Position numbers and translations under genes: made by a program. The notes beneath the pieces were generated by a model. That model worked only from the letters and a program-made list of their open reading frames with translations. It was not told the DNA's origin and did not search any database. From Chersky-299 sp963749535 (GTDB taxonomy: Bacteria > Actinomycetota > Thermoleophilia > RBG-16-64-13): DNA of 64,000 bases. The stretch spans positions 14,940 to 78,939 of the forward strand of contig CAVVNF010000008.1 of the NCBI GenBank assembly GCA_963749535.1, read 5' to 3'. This document shows, piece after piece, positions 1 to 9,539 of the stretch (the first letter of the stretch is position 1; each line of letters starts with the position of its first letter).

Positions 1-759
1 CCAGGTCGAGACCGAGGTAGGTGACCACCGGAATCAGAGCGTTCTTCATGCCGTGACGCCAGATCACCTGGCCGCCCGTCAAGACCTTTGGCCGACGCGG
101 TCCGCATGTAGTCCTGGCCCATGACCTCAAGGAGCTGGCTCCGGGTGATACGCGCCGCATACGCGGTGGAGATCGAGGCAAGGGTGACCGCCGGCAGGAT
201 GTAGTGCACCCAGGTGGGGAAATCTGTCGAGGTCATCCCGGAGATCGGCAAATACGGAAGGCCCCACTGCTTGAATTTGATCCCGAAGATGATCTGCAGG
301 ATCATACCCAGCCAGAAGACAGGCAATGAAACCAGGATGGACGTACTCAACGTCACCAGTACGTCCCAGAACGAGTATCTCTTCACCGCCGACAGGATGC
401 CGGCAGCCAGCCCCATTATGCACTCGATGATGATGGCCGCGAGAGCCAGCTTAAGCGTATTGGGGAACTGTCTCGAAGAAGATGGAGGTGACCGGCCGCT
501 TGAGCTGGTACGACTGGCCTAGGTCCCCATGGAACAAATGGTCCACCCAGCGCACGTACTGATAGTACAGGGGCTTGTCGAGAGCGTTCTCCTTCACAAT
601 CTGCGCGTAGAGCGCCGGGCTGATCGCGCGTTCGCCCGTGATTAGCTTCACCGGATCCCCAGGAAGGATCCCCGGTGCCCGAAGAATGAAGAGCAGGATG
701 GTGACCCCAATAAAGACGGGGATCATCTGCAAGATGCGCCGGCCGATATAGGTCAGCAT
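1..759 (-). CDS. Peptide ABC transporter permease, DppB/OppB type (partial, frameshifted)
   Basis: Inner-membrane permease of a dipeptide/oligopeptide importer. The start is the ATG at 759. The N-terminus (MLTYIGRRILQMIPVFIG) is the first membrane helix and signature of the DppB family, and the following periplasmic segment ends in the usual ETVP-NTL context. The frame breaks in a run of four G (about 464), where dropping one base restores P-N-T-L-K-L-A. It breaks again near 88, where dropping one base restores L-T-G-G-Q-V-I-W-R-H-G-M-K-N-A, the conserved cytoplasmic loop that contacts the ATPase. The gene runs off the left edge of the window. It lies downstream of the binding-protein gene, about 120 bases away, in the same direction, so the two probably share an operon. 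The family assignment is firm; the substrate is inferred from the family only. Confidence 0.88.
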
Positions 760-877
760 TGCGAGCTTCTACTCTCCTTCGCCACAAACGTAGCGGTAGG
801 ATGCCCGTCCCGGCGCATCCTACCGCTCATTCGCGTACTAGTCGCTTTGTCCTACTTCAGTCAGATTGTTTCTGGCC

Positions 878-2618
878 TCATGACCCGGGCGTAATCCAAC
901 AATCGGTGAAGTCGACCAAATAATCCGGGCTCAAGATGAAGTTGTTGACGCGAGCGGATGTCACATGATGGTGCCTGTAAGCCATGAGCGGGATATTGGC
1001 GCAATCCGCACCAATTGTCTTCACTATGGCTTGATAAGCGGCAATGCGTTGACCCTCGTCGGTTATCTTACGGGCGGCCTCGATGGCCGAATCGACCGCC
1101 GGATTGCTGTACGCGCTGTAGTTGTCGGCGCTCTTACTGTCAAACAGCGGGTACACGAAGTTGTCGATGATCGGGTAGTCAGCAACCCAGCCGATACGGC
1201 CAAGCTGGTACGTGTGGTTCTGGAGCTTCGGCAGGTAGGCTGCCCATTCCGTGAAGTCCGTCTTGACATTGATACCGATGGCTTTGAGGTCGGCCTGGAC
1301 CAACGCCATAATGGGCTCATGACCGCCACCACTGTTGCAGGACAGGGTAATCGTCGGAAGACCTTGTCCGTTGGGATACCCGGCTTTGGCGAGCGCGGCC
1401 TTTGCCGCCGCCACGTCGTACTTGCTATACGGGAAGGCCCCATCTTCATAACCCACGATGCCCGGCGGCACCGCGCTTGAGGCAGGAGCTCGGGTGCCCT
1501 CGAAGATCGTGTCGCAGATCGCTTGACGGTTGATGGCCAGGGAGATGGCTTGCCGCAGGTCGATGTTCTTCAGGAGCGGATCCGAGTTGTTGACATCGAT
1601 GTAGTACACGGCGAGCTCAGGACCAATAAGGACCTGCTTGCCAGGGTTCCCGGTCAGACCGTCGGCGGAGGTGCCGTACTGGGCCTCAGTGGCCTTGATC
1701 TGACCCGACGGGATCTGGGTCCAGTCGAGATTGCCGGCTTTGAACTCGAGGAACGCTGTGTCAGGATCCTTGAAGATCTTGGCATCGATCCCGTCGATGT
1801 TCGGCTTGGCGCCGTAGTAGCCGGGATATTTCTTGAGCTGAATCGACTGGTTATGCTGCCAGGCGCCGACCATCATGAACGGGCCGTTGCCCACCGGAGC
1901 GTCGGCGAAGGCTTTGGGATCCTTCTCCACCGCATCTTTGGGTACCGGGGCCAGGGTCGGGTGCCCAACGACGTATTCGAAGTCCGCGAACGGGTAACTC
2001 AGAGTCACCTGTAGCGTATAGTCGTCGATCGCCTTCAGGCCGGTGAGTTCGGTGGCCTTGCCATTCGCGACGTCGTCGTAGCCCTGGACCAGGGCAAGGT
2101 GATAAGACACGTTGGACTTATTTGCCGGGTTGGCCAGGCGGTTGAATGCGTAGATAAAGTCGTTTGCTGTGACCGGGGTGCCATCGTGGAACGTCGCGCC
2201 TTTGACCAGGTGGAACGTCCACACTGTAGCGTCGGGGCTCTCCCAACTGGTTGCCGCCGCCGGTCCGACTTTTGAGGTCTTGTAGTCGAATGTAGCCAGG
2301 CTGTCGAAGAGCGCTTGGCCGACTTGAACGCCCTCGGTCTCTTCCAGATCGACTGGGTCGATGGCGACCGGCTCGTTGATGTAGAAGTTAAGCGTCCCAC
2401 CTTGCTTGGCGGCCGTGCTCCCGCCGCCACCGGCAAGGGTCGTCGTTGTAGCGCCGCCCGCCACAGGCGGCCACAAAGCCGCCTAGACCAGCGCCCAGAC
2501 TGACAGCCGCCCCCGCGATACCCGCCATCTTGAAAAACTCACGACGGCTGACCGGTTTGCCCGTGAGCAGGGAGAACTCACTTTGCTCTTGGGCGTCGTC
2601 CTTTGCCTTTTCCGACAC
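878..2618 (-). CDS. Peptide ABC transporter substrate-binding lipoprotein (SBP_bac_5), frameshifted
   Basis: Extracytoplasmic solute-binding protein, family 5 (DppA/OppA). The true N-terminus is the ATG at 2618. A twin-arginine motif S-R-R-E-F-F-K lies near residue 25 and a hydrophobic stretch follows. It ends in the lipobox-like G-F-V-A-A-C at about residue 52, so it should be exported folded by Tat and anchored as a lipoprotein. A Thr/Gly-rich linker follows, then the binding domain (T-L-N-F-Y-I-N-E-P near its start, T-F-H-L-V-K-G-A-T-F-H-D-G-T-P further on, which is the family signature). The frame breaks at about 2458, in GGG, directly after the lipobox; removing one G gives C-G-G-A-T-T-T-T. 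About 580 residues in all, normal for the family. The permease gene follows on the same strand. Confidence 0.9.
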
Positions 2619-2730
2619 GTCATCCCTCCTTGTTCTTCAGACACCCCACTCCGAGCCCGCCACCCCTTCGCGACGCTCACCACCTCCCTCGCTTAGCATA
2701 TTGCGATAGGACGATGCACCGCTTCCCGAG

Positions 2731-2949
2731 TCAGACGATATACGCCAAAGCAATGGTCACGATGAAGAAAGCAACGGCAAAACCGACTGTCAGCCGGTCA
2801 AGGTTCTTCTGCACCACCCCCGTGCCTCCGAAGCTTCCCCCGCCCCCGAACGTCGTCGAGAGGCCGGCGTCCTTGCCTGAATGCAAGAACACCAGCAACA
2901 ACAGGCCGACACCGATAATCGCATCCAAACCTACCAACACGTACTTCAA
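2731..2949 (-). CDS. secG: Preprotein translocase subunit SecG
   Basis: 72-residue membrane protein of the SecYEG translocon. There are two predicted helices, residues 3-22 and 52-71. They are separated by a Gly/Ser-rich cytoplasmic loop with the SecG-typical F-L-H-S-G-K-D-A-G-L-S sequence followed by a glycine run and F-G-G-T-G. Its position just downstream of the gap-pgk-tpiA-gpmI cluster is the usual actinobacterial and firmicute location for secG. About 100 bases separate it from gpmI upstream and about 110 from the binding-protein gene downstream. Confidence 0.93.
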   Translation of the reverse strand: MKYVLVGLDAIIGVGLLLLVFLHSGKDAGLSTTFGGGGSFGGTGVVQKNLDRLTVGFAVAFFIVTIALAYIV

Positions 2950-3055
2950 CTCAGCTGTCCTTCATCCGACATGGACATTCTTACTATGTTTCAACGTGGT
3001 CTTCGCCCTGTAAGTTACCACTCAGCAGCCATCTTTGTATACGCAGCCCCTTTAT

Positions 3056-4570
3056 TCAAGGCTCGCAGAGGGGTGTGCCCGTCATCTCGGGCGGGATAGC
3101 CACACCCAGAAAGGAGAGTACCGTCGGTGCCACATCGCTGAGACCGGCCCCCTCTCGCAACCTCTTTCCCTCCTCGAGCACCACCAGCGGCACCCGGTCG
3201 GTGGAGTGGGCGGTGTCGACACTGCCGTCCGGGGCGAGCATGATCTCGGCATTGCCGTGATCGGCCGTCACGATCACGCGCGCTCCATGCTCGTTCAGCA
3301 CAATCAGCACCTCTCCCAGGCAGGCGTCGACGTCCTCTATGGCTTCGACAGTAGCCCGGATATTCCCCGTGTGCCCCACCATATCGGGGTTCGCGAAATT
3401 GAGCACGACGAAGTCGACGGCATGCTCATCCATCGTTTCTCGCGAAGCAGTCCGCAACGAGAAACGCGCTCATCTCCGGCTTCTGGTCGTACGTCTCGAC
3501 GTCTTTGGGCGATTGGACGAGCCGCCGGATCTCTCCCGGATAAGGCTCTTCCCGTCCTCCGTTGAAAAAGAAGGTCACGTGCGCGTACTTCTCCGTCTCG
3601 GCTATGTGCAACTGGGTCAGACCCGCCTCGCTGATGACCTCGGCGAGCACGTGGCGGGGCTCCTCCTTGGGGAAAGCCACTTCCAAACCCAGTTCCGGCT
3701 CGTACTCCGTGAAGCAGACCAGGTGGACATGAGGCGGCGGTCCCCCGCGATCGAAGCCGGCGAACTCCTTTTGGCTGAGAGCCGCCGAGAGTTCACGGGC
3801 CCGATCCGGACGGTAGTTGAAGAAGATCACCGCGTCACCGTCTCGTAGCCGCGACTCCGGGTCCTGGTCGACCACCGTGGGAAGGATGAACTCGTCGGTC
3901 TCGCCTCGACCATACGATTCCGTCACGGCTGCCAACCCGCTCGCGGCGTAAAGCCCCTTCCCGCGCACCAGCAGCTCGTAGGCGAGCTTGAGGCGGTCCC
4001 AGCGCCGATCCCTGTCCATAGCGTAGTACCGCCCTGAGACTGAGGCCACTCTCCCCACCCTTTGGTCTGCGAGAAACAACTCGAGATCCCGCATGAAGCC
4101 CTCTCCAGCCGTGGGAGAGGTGTCCCGCCCGTCCATGAAGGCGTGCACGTACAGCCGACCCACTCCCCGCTGAACGGCCATCTTGACCAGAGCGATCAGA
4201 TGGTCCAGCGAAGAGTGGACCCTGCCATCGGACAGCAGACCCATAAGGTGCAGCGGAGCCGCCGCGCTCCAGGGCTCCGTCCATCGCCCCGGTGAGAGCG
4301 GGATTGTGAGAAGAACGAGCCGTCGCGGATGGCGCGGTCGATGCGCGAGAGATCCTGGTAGATGACACGCCCGCAACCCAGGGTGAGATGGCCCACCTCC
4401 GAATTGCCCATCACCCCCGCCGGCAGTCCCACGGCTTCTCCGCTCGCCTCAAGGAGCACATGCGGGTAGCGGGCGAGCAGGGAATCCCATACCGGTGTCC
4501 GCGCCAAGGTGATCGCATTGCCCGGCCCGTCCGGCGCATAGCCCCAGCCGTCGAGGATGATCAGACCCAC
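3056..4570 (-). CDS. gpmI: 2,3-bisphosphoglycerate-independent phosphoglycerate mutase (three frame breaks)
   Basis: Interconverts 3- and 2-phosphoglycerate in glycolysis with two Mn2+ ions. The N-terminus has L-I-I-L-D-G-W-G (first metal Asp). The nucleophile serine lies in V-M-G-N-S-E-V-G-H-L near residue 58. Further on are H-L-M-G-L-L-S-D-G, H-A-F-M-D-G-R-D-T, G-R-Y-Y-A-M-D-R-D, F-F-N-Y-R-P-D-R-A-R and, near the end, N-F-A-N-P-D-M-V-G-H-T-G and T-A-D-H-G-N-A-E, all typical of the roughly 510-residue GpmI. The frame breaks at about 4300, 4268 and 3440; each is repaired by removing one base. The start is the GTG at 4570. The same frame is open upstream back to the tpiA stop codon, with only the TAG between the two genes, so the order tpiA-gpmI is tightly coupled. 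Confidence 0.9.
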
Positions 4571-4612
4571 GGGCCGCGGCCGCGCGAAGCCCGTTTCCGT
4601 CTGCCGCCACCC

Positions 4613-5398
4613 CTATGCCTCGATGAACTGCACGATGCGCTTGAAGGATTCCACGTTCAAGCTCGCGCCACCCACCAGCACCCCGTCGATATCCGGCTGC
4701 GCCATGAGCTCGTCGATGTTGTCGGGCTTGACGCTGCCGCCGTAGAGGATGCGCACCATCTGCGCCGCCGTTTCGCCAAGGGTCGCCACAAGGCGGGCCC
4801 GCACGAAGGCGATGGCTTCCTGGGCCATCTCCGGGGTGGCCGTCTTGCCGGTGCCGATGGCCCAGATCGGCTCGTACGCGATGGCGACGGCGCCGGCCTC
4901 CTCGGCAGAGACAGACGCGAGCCCCGCCGGAACCTGCCGGGAGAGCACCATCTCCGTCTCCGCGGCCTCACGCTCGCTCTCGGTCTCCCCCACACACATG
5001 ATGGGCAGCAGACCGTTATCCAGAGCTGCACGCACTTTCTTGGCCACGGTCTCGTCGGTCTCCCCGAACAGTTGGCGACGCTCGGAGTGGCCTATGATGA
5101 CCGCGCCGACCCCGAGGTCGGTGAGCATGCCCGGAGCCACTTCTCCCGTGAAGGCGCCTTCCGCTTCCCAGAACACGTCTTGAGCGGCGACAACGATCGT
5201 GCTCCCGGCGGCTGCTTCCACCGCTGCCGCCAGACCCGTGAACGGGGGCGCCACGACAACCTCCCGGTCGCTCGGGGAACCGATCCCCCGGGCGAGTTCC
5301 GCGATGAAGGCCGCGCCTCCCCGGCTGGTCTTGTACATCTTCCAGTTGCCCGCGATCAGAGGCACGCGCCCGCGCGGCTCGCCGAGGGCCGACCTCAC
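4613..5398 (-). CDS. tpiA: Triosephosphate isomerase
   Basis: Interconverts glyceraldehyde-3-phosphate and dihydroxyacetone phosphate. 261 residues, intact. Visible are G-N-W-K-M-Y (catalytic Lys), I-I-G-H-S-E-R-R (catalytic His), A-Y-E-P-I-W-A-I-G-T-G-K (catalytic Glu and loop 6) and the phosphate-binding L-Y-G-G-S-V and V-G-G-A-S-L. The GTG start at 5398 overlaps the pgk stop codon as GTGA, which indicates translational coupling. About ten residues precede the usual P-L-I-A-G-N-W-K start, a modest extension. Confidence 0.96.
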   Translation of the reverse strand: MRSALGEPRGRVPLIAGNWKMYKTSRGGAAFIAELARGIGSPSDREVVVAPPFTGLAAAVEAAAGSTIVVAAQDVFWEAEGAFTGEVAPGMLTDLGVGAVIIGHSERRQLFGETDETVAKKVRAALDNGLLPIMCVGETESEREAAETEMVLSRQVPAGLASVSAEEAGAVAIAYEPIWAIGTGKTATPEMAQEAIAFVRARLVATLGETAAQMVRILYGGSVKPDNIDELMAQPDIDGVLVGGASLNVESFKRIVQFIEA

Positions 5399-6591
5399 GC
5401 CGGCTCCTTGTCGGGAAGCGCCACCACACCCGGGAGCGCCGCGCCCTCGATGAACTCGAGCGAGGCGCCGCCCCCCATCGATATGTGGTCGATCTTCTCC
5501 GCCAGACCGAACTTGTTGATCGCGGCCACCGAGTCGCCCCCACCCAGCACGGTCACGCCCGGGCTCATGGCCATCGCTTCCGCGACCGCCCTGGTCCCGC
5601 CGGCGAACGGCTCCATTTCGAACACGCCCATCGGACCATTCCAGAACACCTCACCGGCCGTTGAGATCTTTGCCGCGAAATCCGCGGCCGTCTTCGGGCC
5701 GATGTCCAGCCCCATCCAGCCCTCGGGTATCGCCTCGGCGGAAACAACCTTTGTCGCGGCGTCTAGCGCAAAGGCGTCGGCTACGATGAAGTCCTGTGGC
5801 AGGACGAGGTGGCACTTGCTCGTCTCGGCCTTGGCCAGCGCCTCCGCGGCTGCCGGCAGGCCCTCGTCCTCTACCTTCGAGGCTCCCACAGACAAGCCCT
5901 TCGCCTTCAGCAACGTAAGACTCATGGCTCCGCCGATCATGAGAACATCGGCCAGATCTAAGAACCTGGAAATGACCTTGACCTTATCCGTCACCTTGGC
6001 CCCGCCCAGGACCACCACGAAAGGCCTCTTGGGCGCAGTCAAGAGCGAGTCGAGGGCCTCCAGCTCCTTTTCCATCTGAAAGCCGGCGCATGACGGCATC
6101 ACGGCGGCGAGACCGGCGGTGGTGGCGTGCGCCCGATGGGCGGCGCTGAACGCGTCGTTCACAAAGACGTCGCCCAACCTGGCCAACTCCGCTACCAGGG
6201 AGGGGTCGTTCTTCTTCTCCCGGGGGTCGAAGCGGGAATTCTCCAGGAGCAGCACGTCGCCCGCGTGCATCGAGCCGACGACGGACTCCACTCCCGGCCC
6301 GGACAGTTCGTTCACCTTGCGGACCGGGATCCCCAGAAGCTGGCCCAGGCGCGCCGCCACGGGGTCCAGAGTGAAGGCGGGGTCGGGGGCATCCTTCGGC
6401 CTGCCTAGGTGCGACATCAGGATCACCCGGCATCCACGCTCCCGCAGATACTCGATCGTGGGAAGAGCCGCTCGGATGCGCGAGTCGTCACTCACGAACC
6501 CCTCCTTGAGAGGTACGTTGAAGTCGACGCGCACGAGGATCCTCTTACCGGCTACATCGACGTCGCGAACGGTCTTCTTCGGCATCATCAC
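5395..6591 (-). CDS. pgk: Phosphoglycerate kinase
   Basis: Makes ATP and 3-phosphoglycerate from 1,3-bisphosphoglycerate. 398 residues, intact. Family signature R-V-D-F-N-V-P-L near residue 21, I-L-M-S-H-L-G-R-P (substrate binding), L-L-E-N-S-R-F, F-V-N-D-A-F-S-A-A-H-R-A-H-A-T-T and the nucleotide-binding V-V-L-G-G-A-K-V and L-G-G-G-D-S. Note L-E-N-S-R-F in place of the commoner L-E-N-V/L-R-F. It lies between gap and tpiA, overlapping tpiA by four bases. Confidence 0.97.
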   Translation of the reverse strand: MMMPKKTVRDVDVAGKRILVRVDFNVPLKEGFVSDDSRIRAALPTIEYLRERGCRVILMSHLGRPKDAPDPAFTLDPVAARLGQLLGIPVRKVNELSGPGVESVVGSMHAGDVLLLENSRFDPREKKNDPSLVAELARLGDVFVNDAFSAAHRAHATTAGLAAVMPSCAGFQMEKELEALDSLLTAPKRPFVVVLGGAKVTDKVKVISRFLDLADVLMIGGAMSLTLLKAKGLSVGASKVEDEGLPAAAEALAKAETSKCHLVLPQDFIVADAFALDAATKVVSAEAIPEGWMGLDIGPKTAADFAAKISTAGEVFWNGPMGVFEMEPFAGGTRAVAEAMAMSPGVTVLGGGDSVAAINKFGLAEKIDHISMGGGASLEFIEGAALPGVVALPDKEPA

Positions 6592-6618
6592 CCCTTTGTC
6601 TGATGTGCGCAGGCTCTG

Positions 6619-7614
6619 TTAGATCAACCGCTCGCTCATGTCCACCATGCGGTTGGCGAATCCCCATTCGTTGTCGTACCAGGCGACGATCTTGGCTTGG
6701 CGGCCCATCGCCATGGTGAGTTTGGAGTCGAAGACGGAGGAGTGCGAGTTGCCCACGATGTCCGAGGAGACGAGCGGGGCCTCGGTGTATTCGAGCACTC
6801 CGGCCATGGGCCCTTCGGCCGCGGCCTTAACGGCTTGGTTGATCTCTTCGACGGAGGCCGCCTTCTCCAGGGTGACCACGAAGTCGACCACCGAGCCGTC
6901 CGGCACCGGCACCCGCAGGGCGAAGCCGTCCAGCTTGCCTTTCAGCTCCGGGATGACGCTGCCGATGGCCCGAGCGGCTCCGGTGGAGGTGGGGATGACG
7001 GAGACCGCCGCCGCGCGTGCCCGGCGCAGGTCTTTATGCGGCAGATCGAGGATGCGCTGGTCGTTGGTGTAGGCGTGGACGGTGGTCATGAAGCCCTGCT
7101 CGATGCCGAAGGAGTCCAGGAGCACCTTTGCCACTGGAGCCAGGCAGTTGGTGGTGCAGGAGGCGAGCGAGACGATGTGGTGCTGGGTGGGATCGTAGTC
7201 GGCGTCGTTGACCCCGACGACCACGGTGAGGTCGCAGTCTTTGACGGGGGCGCTGATCAAGACCTTCTTGGCCCCTCGGTCCAGGTGGGCGGCGGCTTTG
7301 GTGCGTTCGGTGTAGCGGCCGGTGCACTCGAGGACCACGTCCACCCCCAGCTCCCGCCAGGGCAGGAGCGAGATATCCGAGGCGGAGAGGACCTTGATAC
7401 GGTGGCCGTCGATGAGGAGCTCGCCTTCGCTCGCGCTCACCTCCCCCGGCCAGATGCCGTGCACGCTGTCGTACTTCATGAGGTGGGCCAGGGTGGCGGC
7501 GTCGGTGACGTCGTTCACCGCGGCTATCTCCAGGTCGGCCCCTCTTTTCAGGGCCGCGCGCAGGTAGAGCCTGCCTATGCGCCCGAACCCGTTGATGGCT
7601 ACTCTAGTGGTCAT
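6619..7614 (-). CDS. gap: Glyceraldehyde-3-phosphate dehydrogenase, type I
   Basis: Oxidative phosphorylation of glyceraldehyde-3-phosphate using NAD+. 331 residues, intact. Rossmann start V-A-I-N-G-F-G-R-I-G-R, active site A-S-C-T-T-N-C-L-A-P (catalytic Cys), and the C-terminal W-Y-D-N-E-W-G-F-A-N-R-M. An Asn rather than a phosphate-accommodating residue follows the second strand (A-A-V-N-D), which favours NAD+ over NADP+. First gene of the glycolytic block; whiA lies 50 bases upstream on the same strand. Confidence 0.97.
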   Translation of the reverse strand: MTTRVAINGFGRIGRLYLRAALKRGADLEIAAVNDVTDAATLAHLMKYDSVHGIWPGEVSASEGELLIDGHRIKVLSASDISLLPWRELGVDVVLECTGRYTERTKAAAHLDRGAKKVLISAPVKDCDLTVVVGVNDADYDPTQHHIVSLASCTTNCLAPVAKVLLDSFGIEQGFMTTVHAYTNDQRILDLPHKDLRRARAAAVSVIPTSTGAARAIGSVIPELKGKLDGFALRVPVPDGSVVDFVVTLEKAASVEEINQAVKAAAEGPMAGVLEYTEAPLVSSDIVGNSHSSVFDSKLTMAMGRQAKIVAWYDNEWGFANRMVDMSERLI

Positions 7615-7664
7615 CGCTTTGCTCCTTCTTGCTGGACCCTGCGTCCGTATTTGCCTAGCTTCGT

Positions 7665-8642
7665 TTATCTCCGGATTCTACCATCGGCTCCCCGAGGGCC
7701 GTTTCGTTCCGCGGCCTCGACAAGCCTTCGCAATCTGTGGTTGACAGCGGACCGAGTCAGTCCCCGGCCGGCCTCCTGTGCGAGTTCGGTCAGATTCAGA
7801 TAGGGATGGTCCATCCGGAGATCCGCCATCTCTCTGAGAGCGGGCGGCATGGAAGCCAGACGGCCGGTCTGCTCCAGCAACTCTATGGCCTCCATCTGCC
7901 GCAGGGCGGCCGCGCTCGTCCTCCGCAGGTTGGCAGCATCGCAGTTGGCGACCCGGTTGGCGCGAGAGCGAACGTCTTTCAAGACGGACTGTTCCTCGAT
8001 CATGAGGGCCGCATGGTAGGCGCCCGCTTGCGCCAGGAGGCCGGCCACCTCCTCCCGGCCTTTCAGATACACGACCCAAGCTCCGCGACGCAGGCAAAGC
8101 CCCGGGTGAAAGTCCATGCTCGTCAACAACCGTGCCAGATCCTGGGCGAAGTTCTCGTTCGAAGTCACCAGTTCCAGATGAGCCTCCTTCTCGGGCGAGT
8201 TGGCGAAACCGGCACCGATCAAGCACCCCCTCAAGAACGAGCTGCGGCAGCAGCCCTTCTTGACCATGCGTCTAGCAATACCCGGTTGGAGCCGGAAGCT
8301 ATCGGTAAGGACTCCCATTTCGTTGAGAGCCTGGATCGTGGCAGGAGAACCCTTTAGGTGCAGCTCGTACACCAGGCGATGCCGAAAACGGGGTTCGCGC
8401 CTCGTGAGCAGCTCTCCCTCCGCTCCAAAAGCCTTGAACTGGGAGTAAGCGGCCTTTGCAGCCGCCTGGATCGTGGTCGCCAACTGAACTTCGTAGCGCT
8501 CCTCGTCCGTCGCTCCGCCGCGGATGTGAAAGGTGCCCGCCGTGTGCATCAAACCAGCCACGGTGGCGAGTCGGCAGCAAGGCTGAGTTTCTTCGTGATG
8601 CGCTAGCTCCTGCCGAAAGGCGCGGGTAAAACCTGTAGGCAT
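7665..8642 (-). CDS. whiA: Sporulation/cell-division regulator WhiA
   Basis: DNA-binding protein with an N-terminal LAGLIDADG-like fold that has lost nuclease residues and a C-terminal helix-turn-helix. 325 residues, intact. R-G-C-L-I-G-A-G-F-A-N-S-P lies in the second homing-endonuclease-like repeat. The C-terminal L-T-E-L-A-Q-E-A-G-R-G-L-T-R-S-A-V-N-H-R-L is the WhiA HTH. It sits three bases after rapZ. In most actinobacteria and firmicutes a yvcK (CofD-like) gene lies between rapZ and whiA; it is absent here. Confidence 0.95.
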   Translation of the reverse strand: MPTGFTRAFRQELAHHEETQPCCRLATVAGLMHTAGTFHIRGGATDEERYEVQLATTIQAAAKAAYSQFKAFGAEGELLTRREPRFRHRLVYELHLKGSPATIQALNEMGVLTDSFRLQPGIARRMVKKGCCRSSFLRGCLIGAGFANSPEKEAHLELVTSNENFAQDLARLLTSMDFHPGLCLRRGAWVVYLKGREEVAGLLAQAGAYHAALMIEEQSVLKDVRSRANRVANCDAANLRRTSAAALRQMEAIELLEQTGRLASMPPALREMADLRMDHPYLNLTELAQEAGRGLTRSAVNHRLRRLVEAAERNGPRGADGRIRR

Positions 8643-8645
8643 GCG

Positions 8646-9539
8646 TCAGCCGGATTTCTCGAGGTCTCGGTGGGAGACGCTGGTGACCAGCAGAGTTTCC
8701 GAAGACAAGAGAGTCTGAAGGGATTCCGTAAGCGTCACGGACCTGTGGCGTCCCCCGGTACAACCGATGGCCAGGACCACCCGTCGCTTCTGCTCACTGA
8801 GAAACCGCGGCGCCAGGAAGCGCAGCAAGTCGGCAACCTTGTCGAGGAACTCTTGCGCGCCCGGCCGCTCGAGCACGTACTCCTTGACAGCGGCGTCCTG
8901 TCCGGTGAGCAACCGCAACTCAGGGATCCAGTGGGGGTTAGGCAGAAAGCGGGCGTCCAGCACCAGGTCGGCCTCGTCGGGCAGTCCGAATTTGTACCCG
9001 AACGACAGGAGGCTCACAAAGAGCTGTCCGCTGAGTTCCTCCGAAAGCAGGGTCTCTTCCAGCCGGCGACGGAGCTCGCGCGGTGTGAGGTTGCTCGTGT
9101 CGAGAACCACATCGGCGATCTCTCTCAAGGCCGAGAGAAGGTTCCGCTCTGCTCCGATGCCCTCAAGAAGATTCCGTTGCGAGAGTGGATGAGGCCTACG
9201 GCTCGACTGATACCTGGCCACGAGCGCTTCGTCGGAGGCCTCCAGGAACAACAGACGATATGCGATGCCGGAATCCCTGAGAAAAGTCAGTGCTTCGCCT
9301 AGCTGCTCGAAGTACTTCCCGCCGCGCACATCGAATACGAGCGCGACCCGATCGACGCGGCTTCCCTCCAGGGCGAACAAGTCGACCACTCGGGGCAGCA
9401 TCTGTGGCGGCAGATTGTCGATGCAAAAATAGCCCATGTCCTCGAAGGTGGCGACAGCCTCCGATTTCCCGGCGCCCGAAAGCCCGGAGATGATGGTCAT
9501 CTCGAGCTTGCGTGCTTCCGCAGTGCGTTCCTCTGTCAT
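8646..9539 (-). CDS. rapZ: RapZ-type nucleotide-binding protein
   Basis: P-loop ATPase/GTPase of the RapZ (YvcJ) family. Its E. coli member is an adaptor delivering small RNAs to RNase E; the actinobacterial role is less clear. Walker A G-L-S-G-A-G-K-S is at about residues 19-26. The family signature G-Y-F-C-I-D-N-L-P-P follows, and the C-terminal I-G-C-T-G-G-R-H-R-S-V is diagnostic. The ATG at 9539 is preferred because it overlaps the ogt stop codon as ATGA. An in-frame ATG at 9566 would add nine residues and lengthen the overlap. Confidence 0.94.
   Translation of the reverse strand: MTEERTAEARKLEMTIISGLSGAGKSEAVATFEDMGYFCIDNLPPQMLPRVVDLFALEGSRVDRVALVFDVRGGKYFEQLGEALTFLRDSGIAYRLLFLEASDEALVARYQSSRRPHPLSQRNLLEGIGAERNLLSALREIADVVLDTSNLTPRELRRRLEETLLSEELSGQLFVSLLSFGYKFGLPDEADLVLDARFLPNPHWIPELRLLTGQDAAVKEYVLERPGAQEFLDKVADLLRFLAPRFLSEQKRRVVLAIGCTGGRHRSVTLTESLQTLLSSETLLVTSVSHRDLEKSG

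Noticed and set aside
3426..4376. Programmed ribosomal frameshifting as explanation for the broken genes
   Set aside because: The breaks occur in many unrelated genes, without a shared slippery sequence or a structure after them.
4388..6079. 563-residue plus-strand frame opposite gpmI, tpiA and pgk
   Set aside because: Antisense shadow of three certain glycolytic genes; composition is Arg/Ala/His-rich with no family features.
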